The notes below the pieces were generated by a model, which searched no databases, was not told where the DNA came from, and saw nothing but the letters and a program-made list of their open reading frames with translations. 64,000 nt of DNA from contig CM059586.1 of assembly GCA_030407085.1 (NCBI GenBank), positions 29,995,501 to 30,059,500 on the forward strand, written 5' to 3'. This stretch comes from Trichopria drosophilae (Eukaryota > Arthropoda > Insecta > Hymenoptera > Diapriidae). Shown here piece by piece: positions 49,001 to 61,961 of the stretch. Each line of letters starts with the position of its first letter. Position 1 is the first letter of the stretch. Made by a program: the position numbers and the translations under genes.

Positions 49001-52000
49001 AATAAATGATTGTCAGACATTATTAACTATCCTAGTAGAAATTTGAAGGCGTCTGGGCAGGATGCTTGATTATACGTCAGGGTTGGATCAAGATTCTCGA
49101 TAACAAGTCCTAGCCAGGTTCCTCCCAGGCATCGATTATTAATTACTTAGATCAATGAAAAATATTAATTATAAATAATAAATACTAATCCTGATAACAT
49201 TTCTAATATACACTCGCAAATATTTAATTACTACGTTTCCTAAAAATGTATTAATTTTTTTAATTTGCTGAGAACTGATAATAACTTCATCGTTTAGGTA
49301 GCAACTGTATTAATTTAGCGATCAAATACAAACGATGAACGTCTGACATCATTGTTTTTATTAGGACATGATCAGGTATAACTTATGCCTTCCTAACAAG
49401 GCAATTATATTAAATCTTGATTTTATTTTAATAATTCATTTGATCAGAAAGTAATCAGGCGTACTTGATTAGGCCTCACCTATTTCTGTCGAATCAGGCA
49501 GTGATCAATATTCATGCATCCTGAAAATATTTTGACTGAGGTTAAAGGGAATGGTTGCAAGAAATTAAAATACATATTTTCGAAAAATTCTGAATTTATT
49601 ACTACATAACTCACGGTTATAAATAATTTTTTGCCTTGCCCTCGAGAGAAATACTCTAACTTAAATATTAAACTTTAAAATTTTTCTGATTTCTTAGTGA
49701 CAATTTTTAAAGTTAGCTCGATTATAAACCGTTTTAACGATAACTCTCTTTACAAAGAAAAAAACAAAAATATTGTTGAATATTTCAATGTAAATTAACT
49801 ATTAAAAATGTGACCTGTAATTTTAACCATTTTTAACTGAATTCAGATTCGAATGATGATGAAAGTATACGCATTCGTAAGGACAGTGACACCACGAGTT
49901 ACAGCTCATAAAGTGAAAGACGATCAAAAGGAAATATTTCCGAAATTTTCTAAGTTTTTCTACTTCATGTTTGCACCTACAATTGTTTACCGCGACGAAT
50001 ATCCAAGGTATTTTCTGATTATGTACTTTGCACATTACCAAATTTTTAATTTATAATAGGTAAATCATAATAATGAACTGATAACATTTGTATATAATTA
50101 ATGAAACAATTATTTTCTCAGAACTCAAACGATCAGGTGGTACGTTGTCATATCAAGATTTGTTGAAGTAGCTGTGATAATTTTTTACGTTGCATTCATT
50201 TTCGAACGACTCCTCATTCCATCATTTGGCAAATTTAACTCACATCCTCTGGACAGTCGAATGTTTTTGCAATTTTTTGGAACAGTCACGGCTCCAGGAA
50301 CTTTACTCTTCCTTTGTGGATTTTATCTTTTGCTGCATGCCTGGATGAACGGCTGGGCAGAAATGCTACGATTTGGCGACAGGAGATTTTATGAGGTATA
50401 TCAATTAATGTAGACCCAACAATTTTCATTGATATTTTTAAAAGTAAATAGTTGTAAATCTGCAAAATTCAGTGACCATAATGTTATTAATGTTATATGA
50501 AACAAGGCTCATAAGTAACAAGTTTTCATTTAAACGTACAAGTAAACAATCCAATTTTATAAATAAAAAAACCCAGATAATTACCCTAATAAAAATCCTT
50601 AGCTGAGAATTCACTGTGAGATCTCACATGAGATCTCACGTAAGAATGTGAGAACTCACATGAGATCTCAAATCAGACCGTGAGAACTCACATCAGAAAT
50701 CGAGTGAGTACTCGACTACCTGAGAATTTCCTCAGAACGAACTCATCTAGAAATTCAAAAAAGAAAAAGGTTCCACACTCGCAATCACGGAGAGAAAATG
50801 ATTTACAAAAAATAATAGTTCGACTCGTGGTCAAGGATCGTAGGTAAGATCTCACAGTGAATTCTCAGCTAAGTTCTTAAAAAAATGTACTCTTATATTG
50901 CATATATACGAAGTATGTTAAAAAAAAGTGAATTTTGCCAATTCTCTTTTTTATGCTACTGAACACGTTTGATAAATATTTCAAGTTTACAATCACAAAA
51001 AGGAGCAATATTTTAACAAGGTTGTATATTGCTAAGCGGTGAATATGTTATAGAAAATAAGAGTATACAAATGTTATAACCGTTCTCCAAAGACGTTGAT
51101 GATAATTGCGCCCCGGCAATTTAATAAACAATCATCGAATCACTTGATGATGACAGTAACGGTAAAAATTTAGCAGATCAGTTAGCGTCAATTACTACAC
51201 TTTTGGGCAAGAAATCATGACAATGTACCAGCACACATTCCCTTGCTTATTGGTAAACTAGGCTAAAATCATAACTGCAATAATGTTCAAAAGGTATGTC
51301 CGTGTGTCTTTTATAATCCAAAAATAATACAACCTTCTCAGAACGCTGTTATGCGGTGAGATAAAAAGCGCGTTGCGCTAAGAATTGAGGGATATCAGAA
51401 ATCGAATTTCGGAATTATTTTGGGATAATGTTACTAATAAATAGAATCCGTTATAGATACAAATGTTCACGTTATTTTTTTTTAAACCCGTATGTAAAAT
51501 AATAATTTAAAACAATAATTCCTTGGCACTTTGAGCGTCTCAAAAAGCATACATACTCTTTTCAACAGAAGAGTTAGAAAATAGTACATTACGATACAAG
51601 TGCGCGATCTAGATGATTTCCATACTAAAACCAGAGTGCAAAATCGAATTTCGCGGAAGAAGTTGAAATAAAAATTACGTTTGCTACTTCTCATGACATT
51701 TAAACGTGTCTTTTGATTTCAGGATTGGTGGAACTGTGGCTCTTTCGATGTATACTTCAGAACTTGGAACATCCCAGTGCACGACTGGCTTCATACATAC
51801 ATTTACAAAGAGGTTTACGAAAATATTACAAACAAAAACAGGACAATATCTGCCTTGGCTGTTTTTATGCTTTCCGCCATCGTCCACGAATACATCATTG
51901 CATTGGCCTTCAATTTCTTCTATCCAGTAATTCTCTTCTTTTTCGGATTTTTCGGCGTATTGCTCTTTTTTGTAACTCCTGTAGTTTCCAAATACGCACA

Positions 52001-52178
52001 AAGTAACATCTTCTTTTGGTTCTGCATCATGTTTATATTTGGGGTGATATGTGCACTTTACACCATGGAATTCTTCGCAAGGATGAATTGCCGATCTTTG
52101 GAGAATAAATTGCAGGATTTCTTCGTACCAAGAAGTTGGACGTGCAGACCACTCATCGCTCCCGAACGGAATCTTTGA
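46005..52178 (+). CDS. SOAT: Sterol O-acyltransferase (ACAT), MBOAT family
   Basis: An ER membrane enzyme that esterifies sterols with acyl-CoA for storage. Eight exons with GT-AG borders and consistent phases: 46005-46072, 46505-46678, 47712-47860, 48557-48696, 49847-50007, 50122-50395, 51723-52178 make seven coding blocks, and a possible extra 5' UTR exon is not determined. The product is about 473 residues. Family marks are SVLTELFEINHFRTIYNIF, LPPA-like FPPASSLVILMEQIRMMMKV, FAPTIVYRDEYPR, MLRFGDRRFYE joined across an intron to DWWN, and SAIVHEY with the catalytic His. The C-terminus has FVPRSWTCR. At least six hydrophobic segments are visible. The exon at 47712 was chosen over an upstream AG at 47593 because it removes an insertion absent from the family. 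It is shorter than the roughly 520-550 residues of mammals, with a short N-terminus. ATTAAA lies at 52395. Confidence 0.94.
47285..47373. mobile_element. 89-bp TTAA-ended miniature element in SOAT intron 2
   Basis: The ends are TTAACCCTCCTGAGCACC at 47285 and GGTGCACAAAACGGTTAA at 47373. The left end matches the elements in the USF3-like intron 5. The interior contains the perfect palindrome GACGAATATATTCGTC. It is a very short internal-deletion derivative. Confidence 0.7.
50590..50885. mobile_element. Fold-back MITE in the last SOAT intron
   Basis: The left arm has CTTAGCTGAGAATTCACTGT and the right arm the inverse ACAGTGAATTCTCAGCTAAG. The interior is built of repeated TGAGATCTCA palindromes and GTGAGAACTCACAT words. 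It is non-coding, and the splice sites on each side are intact. Confidence 0.82.
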
Positions 52179-52740
52179 ATGTTAACATCACTCATCAATT
52201 TTGTATGTAATATCTTTGTTTCTTCGTTATGTTGCAGAAAAGAAGGTTATAGGTTTAGTAATAACAGCCATTTTTAAATGTGATTTCATGCGCTTACATT
52301 TGCGTTTAAGCGCTTGGAATCAAATTAAGATTTTATGTAACTGCAGAAAGGATGATTTGTAACATATAAATTCATTTTTTGTATTACAATTGTTATTAAA
52401 TATATTTTTGATAAAAAAAAAAGAAATTTCAAAGGACCTAACTATTATTTCTGTCTACACTTGGTAATTAAATATTATGTAGTCTTATCGGTGGTAGTCC
52501 ATTAAACGAGAACAAATTAGAACCAATTTAAAAAGAAAGCAACAAAATATTTATTTGCGCGATTCCCTCGAGTAACTGGGACGAGTTTATTCGATTCCGA
52601 ATTGTTTACGATATTTAAATAGAAATCCAAATGTTGGTATTTAGGTCAGAAAACTGTTTCCGTTTCACAGAGAGGATCATTTCTTTTCAATCGAACGTAC
52701 CCGTTGGTAATATCTGCAAAATTTAAAATTTAAAAATATT

Positions 52741-53121
52741 ATAAGTCGGCTTCGTGGCTCAGGCGATTAACGCACTGGACTACGGAGTCGTAGGTCGTGA
52801 GTTCGATCCCCGTCCGGTGAACAATTTTTCGATTTCGTTTTCAAGCAGCAGCTCGCTGTTGGTAAGACGAGCCACGTTGTTTGTTTACGTTTCGAAAATA
52901 TTGTTTATCTGGCGGAAATCGACTCATGACCGCCGCTGTACTTGGTGTAGGTTTCTGCAGTCCTACATTTCATACACAAATGTGAAGTATGGCGCCATCT
53001 TTCGAAGTCGATCTGCAGCTCTCGCAAAATCTTACAGTTGAAAATACAGCAACAATTGAGTAAAAAAGGGCGATTCCGCCCGTTAATTAATAAATAAAAA
53101 AAAAAAAAAAAAAATAAGTCG
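52741..53121 (+). mobile_element. tRNA-derived SINE with 8-bp target duplication
   Basis: The body at 52749-53113 is flanked by the direct repeat ATAAGTCG (52741-52748 and 53114-53121). The head is tRNA-like: an A box at GTGGCTCAGGCGATTAACGC and a B box at GAGTTCGATCC, spaced as in a pol III promoter. The anticodon arm is degenerate and looks most like tRNA-Arg. A body of about 230 bp of non-tRNA sequence follows. The 3' end has GGGCGATTCCGCCCG, a possible hairpin, then an A-rich tail of about 22 A's. The intact tail and duplication suggest a recent insertion. The 95-codon ORF across it is not a gene. Confidence 0.9.
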
Positions 53122-53864
53122 ACTGCAACAAATGTGTAACATACTAACCTACCCTTAATGTAATTACATTTTCATTTCAAATATATATATTACCACACCC
53201 TTTAACAAAATAAGTGCCTCGTATAACAAAGATCCTGATGAGGGATATGAATAAGAGAACGAAATGATAAAAATAATACAACCTAGTTGTAGGGAAATTA
53301 GATTAATTGATATTTTTGGTGCGAATTAGGCTTTTTGTTAATTATTTAGTAATAGATTCATACTACAAATGATAAAAAGTTATTTATTGTGAGTTTTTAT
53401 GTTTCAAACTTCCGAATGAATCTGGAGACATTTTTAACGAATCCATAAACGATTAATATTTCCCTGGTAGAAGTCTGTCCAGTTTTTTGTTACACTACCC
53501 AGTTTCCCTACAGTGTACAAAAATAGCGGAAATAAATTTTGTACCGAGCTGCAATCTGTCAAAAATTTTAATCAAAGCTAATCAAAGTATTAGTTCTAAT
53601 GTCTGCTATTAACGTTATGATCTGACGTGATTAATAAATTTGGAGCAATCTGATAAAGAATATATTATAGCCGGCTTTTGAAAATCTTATTATGTCTCGC
53701 TATATGAGAAAGCTTATTAAAATTTGCCACGAATGCGTATTTTCAGCACTCCACTTTATATCCCTATTATTTTTATTAATAATTAATAATTCGACATTAA
53801 CGTAAATTAAAAAAGTAGGGAGAAAAATAATGAAATTGTTTCCGACGATTTCTTGGGTCAAATT
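53122..53864. other. Intergenic, no recognised gene
   Basis: Nothing supportable was seen beyond AT-rich sequence. Confidence 0.4.
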
Positions 53865-54478
53865 AAAAAATTTGTTTCGATATCACTTGAATGAGAAATA
53901 GTGAATCTTATAGATTTTTTTTGCCGATGAAAAAGACTCCGTTATTCGAGTTGGCCCATCACGTCAGGATTTTAAGATATCTGATCCGAAAAATATTCAA
54001 AAATATACATTTTGGCAATTTTAGGTTAGGGTGTGTAAAAAATCTGAAACGATGAGTTAACTTGGACTAATTTATTTTCCGCAACCAAAAATCTATAAGA
54101 TCCAGCACCTCTGATTCAAATGATCTCTCCTAAAAAAATTATGCAGTCCTGTGTAATTATTCACTGAAGGTACTTCTCAACAAAAAATATCACAAGACCG
54201 AAAAATTTTTTCTTTTTTATACAACTTGAATCAGAATTGAAGGATCTTATAGCTTTTTAGTCGCTTAAAACGAATTCTTTGTCCAAGTTAACTCCTCATT
54301 TCAGATTTTTCACATATCCTAACCTTAAATTGCCAAAAGGTATGTTTTTGAATATTTTTCGAATCAGATATTTTAAAATCCTGACGTGATCGAATAATGG
54401 ATTCTTTTTCAGCGGCCAAAAATATATAAGATCCACTATTTCTGATTCAAGTGATTTTCGAAACAAATTTTTTTTTGT
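53865..54478. mobile_element. Fold-back element, about 610 bp
   Basis: The outer arms pair AATTTGTTTCGATATCACTT with the inverse near 54,445-54,478 (TTCAAGTGATTTTCGAAACA). The inner arms repeat ATTTTGGCAATTTTAGGTTA near 54,010 against TAACCTTAAATTGCCAAAAG near 54,322. Words such as ATCACGTCAGGATTTTAA echo the element at 56.9-57.9 kb, so the two may be related. It is non-coding. Confidence 0.72.
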
Positions 54479-56862
54479 AGTTCTGTGTAATAATGCATTT
54501 CTCAGGTAAAAATGAGTTCATAATTTTATACAATTGCATACAAATAAAATTTATATATAATTATATATCACTTTTGTCTCTATACAATTGTATATGAATA
54601 TTGTTAAAAAAAGTATTTTAATGAAAAAGTATTACTAGTGATTAACAGTGTTCATAGAAAGTATCTTACAATCTTTTTGGATAATCCAATTGCATTATGC
54701 CAGCCCACTGGCATTTTAGCGCGTTTGTGAATAAATATAAAAATATTAAAAAGTTTGATTTTATTAGATGTATATATGATTATATACGAACATATATTAT
54801 TATATTCAATCATACTCCTGCAATTCTACGCAATTGTGTATTAATTGCGGAATTAAGTATAATATTTTGAAATCTAAAACAAAAGCGATCCATGTTAAAA
54901 GTCAACCTCTTTTGACAATAAATACTTCGTAATAGATATTTTTTTAAACAAACCTGAGGTTTATTTTTATTGGCAATTTTATCTACCGAAAATTCATTTT
55001 AAAGAAATTCGTTAATAATAATTTTTGCGATATAAAATCAAGAAAAAAATGTTAAAGGGAAGGACGAATTCAAATCTTGATCTTTCATCCACATTGCACT
55101 AATATGGCCTAAAATTACTTTTATGATTTAAAGGGATACTTTACTTATTCTTAGTCGTAATATTTCGCCAATAACTTTTGTTTGCTATTTCATAAAAGAA
55201 TAGTAACAGCTCATTTCATATTTTGGAAGTTCCCATCTTACCAAGTATTTCATTAAAACATAATAAGTACACTGAGCGAACTTGTGGAAGCAATTTTACT
55301 ATTCAAATCAGGACTTAGGTGCTTTCAATTTCAATTTCTACGAATAATTTTTATTTTTTTAGTAAACCACTCTATTTTCTGCCGAGAATTAGCTAAATCG
55401 AATAGAAAAAGGTTCTATGCAGACTATAAAGTTTACTAGAATAATATTATTGTATATTAACATGAATGAGGTTCTGTCTTCAAATTACTAGTTATAATAG
55501 TACATTCTCTTTTACCATTTTTCTCAGTGTGCTATTGTTCATAAAATAAATAATTATAATAATATTAATTTATATCCGATTATAAAAACTTAAATACAAA
55601 AGCAGATTTTTCATTGTTTATTGTCAAAGTTATTAAATCGCAAATGGGGTATTATCGTTAATATCACATTCTTCATCCTTGAGATTGAGAGGTTTAGTCG
55701 TCTTAAGCCATACTTTTATCTTAAGCGAATAATAATAATAGATCATTTTGAACCGATAAACACCCGTGAGTTTTCAATAAATTTAAGTATCTACCAGTTA
55801 CTTTGTATATTTAATCAAGTACTTGGAAAAGTGTAGAAAAGGTTGGATTTTTATGTAATGGTCTCTTTAGATGGGCATTTCTTTTTTCACGTTAATAAGT
55901 CATGGATCTCAGAGTTATTGACTATTAAAATGTTTTATTTTTTATTTCAGGATTAAGATCTTAGCTCAGCCCATTCACTTGTGTCATCTGCAAAAAGAAT
56001 GGAGTTTATATTCGTAAAGTTTTCGAACATCATCATTTCAATGGACGAACTTGGTGTCATTCATCTGAAGTATCAGACGTTCTATTTAAGTATTCGGAGT
56101 TATAAATGAGAAAATAAATCTTGAATAGAGTTTTCTCGTGCGTATGTCGGTTCATTGTTCTGTGTTGACATCTTGCGTTATCTTTGGTGTCTGTTGATAA
56201 TGAAATTGTCCACTGTGGTCCGTTGCGAAAGTTGACTTTATCTGAACCGAGGATAATTCATAATATCTTTTTTATATCTCTTGGCAATCTACTTCTTGCA
56301 AGTGAAAGTGCAAGTATTCATTGCTAGAATTTGCTTTGTATATTATCGCTTTTTGTCTGCTTGTTAAATTTGTTAAAAACTATTTAATTTGGTACCTGTT
56401 GAAATGATAAAATCAGTAAATTAATCGGATACTATATGTTTATTTAAAATATTGCAACTTTTATTAATCCGACGAAAGTGACTGTAAAAAATAGTTATTT
56501 TCATTACAAGGATGAAAAATAAGGTTTTCCCCCGGTTAACGTAGCCTTTCCGACGATTATAGTATCCAATAAGCAATAAGAATTTTTGAAATTGTTCCAA
56601 AAGAATACTTCTTTAATGCTTTTATGAAAGAAAAATTCTAGAACAATTTTGGCCATGCTTACAAATATGACGATTGTCCGCTGCAGATATGAAATTATGA
56701 GTAAGATAAGCATAAAGAAGTCTTTTTGAACAGCATGATTAACCGACAAACATCGAATGTCTGAGATGTTCCCAAAACAATTTTTAAGAATGCTTTTTTT
56801 CTGAATAATATGAGTACAACTGTACTGCAAATATTGAAACAACACATTTCCCTAGACATACA
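54479..56862. other. Intergenic, no recognised gene
   Basis: There are short ORFs only. No protein motif or clear terminal repeat was found. Confidence 0.45.
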
Positions 56863-56863
56863 T

Positions 56864-57906
56864 TACACAGGACCACAAAATAAAAAAAAAATTTGGAAAC
56901 TGAAACACGACTAGGTGATTTTTATAGATTTTTAGTCGCTGAATCCGAATCTGGGTACAGAATTTGCTCATCACGTCTGAGATTTTTTTTATTTGAGGTT
57001 ATACTGCGTAAAATTACTCTTTTTATGCGTATTTGCACATTCACTACATAAAATAATGTTTCCGTTGAATGAAGTGGAATTGTGTAATTCTTGTAGATTT
57101 GTGGCCGTTGAATCCTAATGACAAGACTTAAATACCCTTCTTTAACGTTACAGAATGGACCAGAGGAGTGGGAGCATAGATATTACGATTGTGCAGCAAA
57201 ACCGCCTTTAAACTCCTCAAAGACGAGTCGATGAAAAGCCGCCAGTCTTCGGGTTTATATCTAATACTGTTGTACATATTCGTGAACTAGTCCGTTAATG
57301 TAATTACAGTACATTAACGAATTTGCTATCGAAAAAAATTTCCTGAGAGATTGGTCTCTAGTTCTCTAAAAAGTGATATTCGTTCCTGGAGCTAATAGGT
57401 TCTTTTCCTTCAATCTTGATGCCAAAAGTTCTGCAAATTCTTTCCACAATCCTACATTGATGCATTGCTTACTTTTTGAACAAAAGTAACAATCACTTTC
57501 ATGGTTTTCGGGTGCTGTCCACTTCATTCTCCGGTCGAGACGTTATTATATATTTAATGTACAAATATGCATAAAACGAGCAAATTTACGCACTATAACC
57601 TCAAAATAAAAAAATCTCAGACGTGATGGGCAAATTCCATACCCGGATTCGGATTCAACGGCCAAAAATATACAAGAATTACACAATTCCACTTTATTCA
57701 CCGGTCGAAACATTATTTTATGTAGTAAATGTGCAAATACGCATAAAAAGAGCAATTTTACGCACTATAACCTCACATAAAAAAAATCTCAGACGTGATG
57801 AGCAAATTCTGCGCCTAGATTCAGATTCAGCGGCTAAAAATCTATAAGAATCACCTAGTAGCGTTTCAGTTTCCAAACATTTTTTTTATTATGTGGTCCT
57901 GTGTTA
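56864..57906. mobile_element. 1-kb fold-back element with about 200-bp arms
   Basis: The left terminus is TACACAGGACCACAAAATAA at 56864 and the right is the inverse TTATGTGGTCCTGTGTTA ending at 57906. The arms remain similar for about 200 bp (GCGTATTTGCACATTCACTA near 57,030 against TAGTAAATGTGCAAATACGC near 57,725). An additional diverged copy of the right arm lies at about 57,540-57,690. There is no transposase ORF. Confidence 0.8.
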
Positions 57907-58469
57907 TTAACCAATAGCTGCGGAACATCCGTGCCTTCATCACTTGCGAGATTCACTGCGTATGATAATACATAAACATCATGTATAAAACACAGCACCT
58001 GATGCACCATCACGCGGTGGCCGTGGGCGTTCGAATTGGACAGTTGACGACTGCTAGTTCAAGGTAAGCCGCGCAGTCCGTGTATCATAAATGCGTCCAC
58101 AAAGAATACTTTAGGACTGCATTTAACGCAACTAACGGTTCTTTCACTGCACAGTACACGGTTTATAAAATCTGCAAAATGCTTAAGTATTGCAGAAATA
58201 ACACAACCCAACAAAATTTGCCTATAAGTAAAAGTCGAATTTGATGTGATTTGTCCCGCGGAAACCAAATATGTACGACAAAATATTGAATTGAACCTAC
58301 TTTTTGCCTAAATTGAAGGTAAAAGAAGTAAAAAATCGTGTTTTGGGACATTTCTGTCTGGTTTTATAAATAAAAAGATTTATATCCGCAAGCAAGTACG
58401 TTTTTCAATCACAATTCATATAAATATTTTTGTTCATAATTATTAATGAAAATAATTACTGTTTAGAAA

Positions 58470-58635
58470 AAATCTTGTTTTAGGAGATTTTTTCTGTTGC
58501 GATTCAAAAAATTAACAAATGCAAAATGGCGGATCCAGTATGTCCGACGACGAACATTTTGGGTACTTTTCAAGAAAAACAGAAAAAATCTTCTAAAACA
58601 AGATTTTGCATTTGTTAATTTTTTGAATCGTATTC
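58470..58635. repeat. Short inverted repeat around AATCTTGTTTTAGGAGATTT
   Basis: The left arm near 58,470-58,520 (TCTTGTTTTAGGAGATTTTT, AAAAAATTAACAAATGCAAA) is mirrored, rearranged, at about 58,580-58,635. A GCAAAATGGCGGATCCAGTA word between them recalls the dispersed AAAATGGCGGATCC units at 10.8-11.3 and 29.4 kb. Confidence 0.6.
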
Positions 58636-58724
58636 TATAGTGTAGATGTGAAAAATGTCCAAAAACACGATTGTTATTTACTGATTGGACAATAGCATTT
58701 TTTTTATTCTAAAAATGCCTCGGA

Positions 58725-58880
58725 TTTTTTACGCCTTTTATATTCAATATCTCAAAGTTCAATTCTTAGAGCCAATTGGATATTTTGGCGGTCACTTTTG
58801 GATTCTGGAGCAAAAATCCTACAAGAATCGACGATTACTTATAGGGCAGCATTAAATTCTCAAAATTTTGGTTGGGCTGT
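58725..58880. repeat. Dispersed repeat (second copy of the 21.4-kb repeat)
   Basis: It has the same ordered words as 21,405-21,560: TTCAATATCTCAAA, CAATTGGATATTTTGGCGGT, TTTGGATTCTGG, AATCGAC, TAGGGCA. The orientation is the same. No terminal repeats were identified. Confidence 0.7.
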
Positions 58881-61020
58881 GTAATCTATATAAATTCATG
58901 TTTTTCTGCTTTCAATAATCGTCATAAATTTTCGAAAAGGAAAACCTTCGATGAATGTAGACAAGAAATATGAGAAAATGACTCGATGAAATATTGGATT
59001 TTTACGTTTTTTAAATCTCGATGTAAAGGAAACCTCACGACAAAACTATCCTAAAAATGTTCATTTTTTTGCTAAAATGTACCTGTTGTATTAAAGCATA
59101 ATTTAAAATCAAATAATTTAAAAAGAAATACTTTTGCATAGTATCCAAGTGTACTTTAATTATTAAATAGCAATTTAATAGTTATTAGATTTATTCCCTG
59201 TGTGATTCAAAAGTTGATTATATATAAATCGTATGTCTATTTTACATTACAGAAAAAAAAATGTTAAAATTAAAAAATCATGTAATTTTTAAAAACTCAG
59301 ATGATTTATGGGGTATCATAAAAATATAAAAAGGTGATGAAATAATCTTGTAATAAGTAATATAGTAATTTTATGGCAGCATGTGTTTCGGATAAATAAT
59401 TTTAAATAAAATTTTTAATCTGGGAAAAGATAAAATAACGCACAAAAAAGATATTTTTATAAATCGAGAAATGAATAATAAAATCGTTCATTATTCTATT
59501 AAAATATTCACCCTAAGTTCGTTATATATACCCTTTTTGTAGATTTTATTGATAAATAAATCATTTTAGCATTCATGTTGCTGCATCTAAATTTTATATT
59601 CTCTCATTTTTTAATAAGTGAAATTTGTTCGACACAATTGTTCTTTAACAGAAGAATTCAGAATGCAAATAGTTTAAATAAAAATATTCTATAAACTAAT
59701 TCAATTAAAAATTGATCGATGTCACAAGACAGGAAATAGTCAATTTAATCAAAAGTGCGCGTGCACTGTAAGTATAATCAAGAGCAACTGATTCATTCAA
59801 AAGTTATTATCTGTTCATAGTTTACTCATTCCAGTAATATGTTTGCAATGAAGAATTTCTCCTCGTACCATGTACGCTAGGCCACGATATCACGTAAGTA
59901 GGAACAAATTGCATTGAACCTATTCATCAATAGCTTTACCAGATAGTTACAAGACTAAATTCAGTATAAAACTCATTAGCCTCATTTAAAATTAAGTGTA
60001 GTATATAGATTTAGTTAAGTAAATGATTTTGTGTGAATGATTTTTAAATGCATGTCATGCATGCTCAATCAGAAGCACTTTGGCTAAATGTGCACAAGGA
60101 CATCGATCTCAAAACAACAATACGGAAGCGTGCCTCGGCACTTATCAATATTTTAAATTGGGGGTGATCGCAGGTTATCGCAATGTATATCGGTATGATA
60201 TTTGGCAGTAATGCTGTCAACATTAACGAAAGCTACAGATATTAGTAAATATCGACGACAGAGTTATTATTTAACAATATCATATTTATTAATAACAGTA
60301 CTTATCTGAATAGATGCTTCTTAGATACTATAAGGCATGTGATGTTGTAGCAAGTCCGACTTTCAGAAATATTATAAGATCATATAGTGTTATGCAACGA
60401 CGCTGTTGCATACGCGCCATCTGTCCATCATCAAATCCAATTTAATTAGATCTGTTTCATTTCGCAAGTTGTATCCCATCTAATTTTTAGCTGTGTCGGT
60501 AATTATTGTTTGTAATTTGTTTCAAATCTTGGAGTCCAATTCGAAAAATCAACCTGTTTTTCCACAATTGCTTTTCATTCCCAACTGATCCGGCATTATT
60601 CTAGATACTATGCCGTTTTCAACCAGAGTGGAATATTTCAATTAATCCCATAAAAAGTTACTTAAGTAGGATTAATGCAATAAGTAATCCGTGGAATTTT
60701 TTAAAATAAATTACCCAAATATCAAAAATACACCTTTAAGAGCTCTCTAAGAAGTCCTAAAAATGGTAAGATGTCTTAAATATTTATCAAAAAGAGCTCT
60801 TGAAGTGATCTTTGAGAACACTTATGTGTCGATTTTAAGAGCTCTACAAGACCTCTACCAAACCATTGCAATTTCAAGGAAACCTACTTTAATTTGGATT
60901 GTCACGAAGTGTAACCTAATGCACTTTTTTGGATTATGATGAAATCAGAGATCGAGGGTTTCGTGCTGGTTCGTCAGAAACCCGCGATAACCATTATCGC
61001 ACATCTCTGATATGGTGGCC
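58881..61020. other. Intergenic, no recognised gene
   Basis: This is AT-rich sequence. A hairpin lies at about 60,950-61,010 (ATCAGAGATCGAGG against ATCGCACATCTCTGAT, with a GGTTTC...GAAACC stem inside). No ORF is supportable. Confidence 0.4.
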
Positions 61021-61231
61021 CGGACAGTAAAATAAAAAAGACCTCAGAATGAAATCGAAATGTGCTGTAAAAGAAATCAGATTACCCATTTTCGGAGGGT
61101 TTTCTAAACATGATGTCATTATAAGATCTTTATGAACTCATGTTCAGAAAACCCTCAGAAAGTGGAACACCTGACTTATTTTAGAGCACATTTCGAAATC
61201 ATTCTGAACTCTTTTCTATTTTGCTGTCTGG
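61021..61231. mobile_element. 210-bp fold-back MITE
   Basis: The left arm CGGACAGTAAAATAAAAAAG and CATTTCGATTTCATTCTGAG-type sequence mirror the right arm (AGCACATTTCGAAATCATTC, TTTCTATTTTGCTGTCTGG). The arms are nearly 95 bp each with a very short loop. It is non-coding; the 87-codon ORF overlapping it is a shadow of the right arm. Confidence 0.75.
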
Positions 61232-61961
61232 AGGTATTCATATTACTAATGAACGCTTTAAAAGCTGTGAAAGAGATGATGACAATTTCATGCACCTGTC
61301 AGCAACGTGTTCAGTGTACGCAGAGTCGGATAATATGTACAGATATACTCTACGACTCTACATTATCTAAGATGTCCAAAATAGTCAAAATATAATGAAA
61401 ATAGGTGATGGAGGAGTTATTGAGTCTGGAGTGGAGAATTATAAAGGTCAGATGTAATAATACCATAAATTGCTGTTAAAATGTCTAAATTCCAGCGTCG
61501 TTCGTAAATAATTGTATTTTGAGCGTTTTGTAAGGGGGAATGTAGATATTTTGAGTGTACCGTAAGTTTCCATTTTTATCAAGGAAGTTAGAAAGACCTA
61601 ATGCTTAAAGGAAGAATTGCTTGGGGTAACTAGGCTAGCGAAGTGACTTTTGAGTCTAATACGGGGGATGGTAGGTAACTAAAATAAGTTTATTAATAAA
61701 TTTATAACATATTCGTGTCTTGCTTGCATTATATTACTTTAACCCATGCATATGTCAAATCAGGTTTATGCTATCCCCTGCTTCATAGATGATCAGAAAC
61801 GATACATTTATCCTACCAAACACAGATCTGTCAAAATTGTTCTCGCTCACCAGCAGATAATTGTACTGTAACATTGATTGTAAAGAATATTGTTAACATG
61901 TCTTTGTCAACGTATAATAAGCCTTCAGCAAGCAAGATGAAAGAAAAAGGAAATATACCTG

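Noticed and set aside
52749..52820. Functional tRNA gene
   Set aside because: A and B boxes are present, but the acceptor and anticodon stems do not pair properly, and a SINE body, tail and target duplication surround it.
52754..53041. 95-codon ORF
   Set aside because: It overlaps the tRNA-derived SINE and has no independent support.
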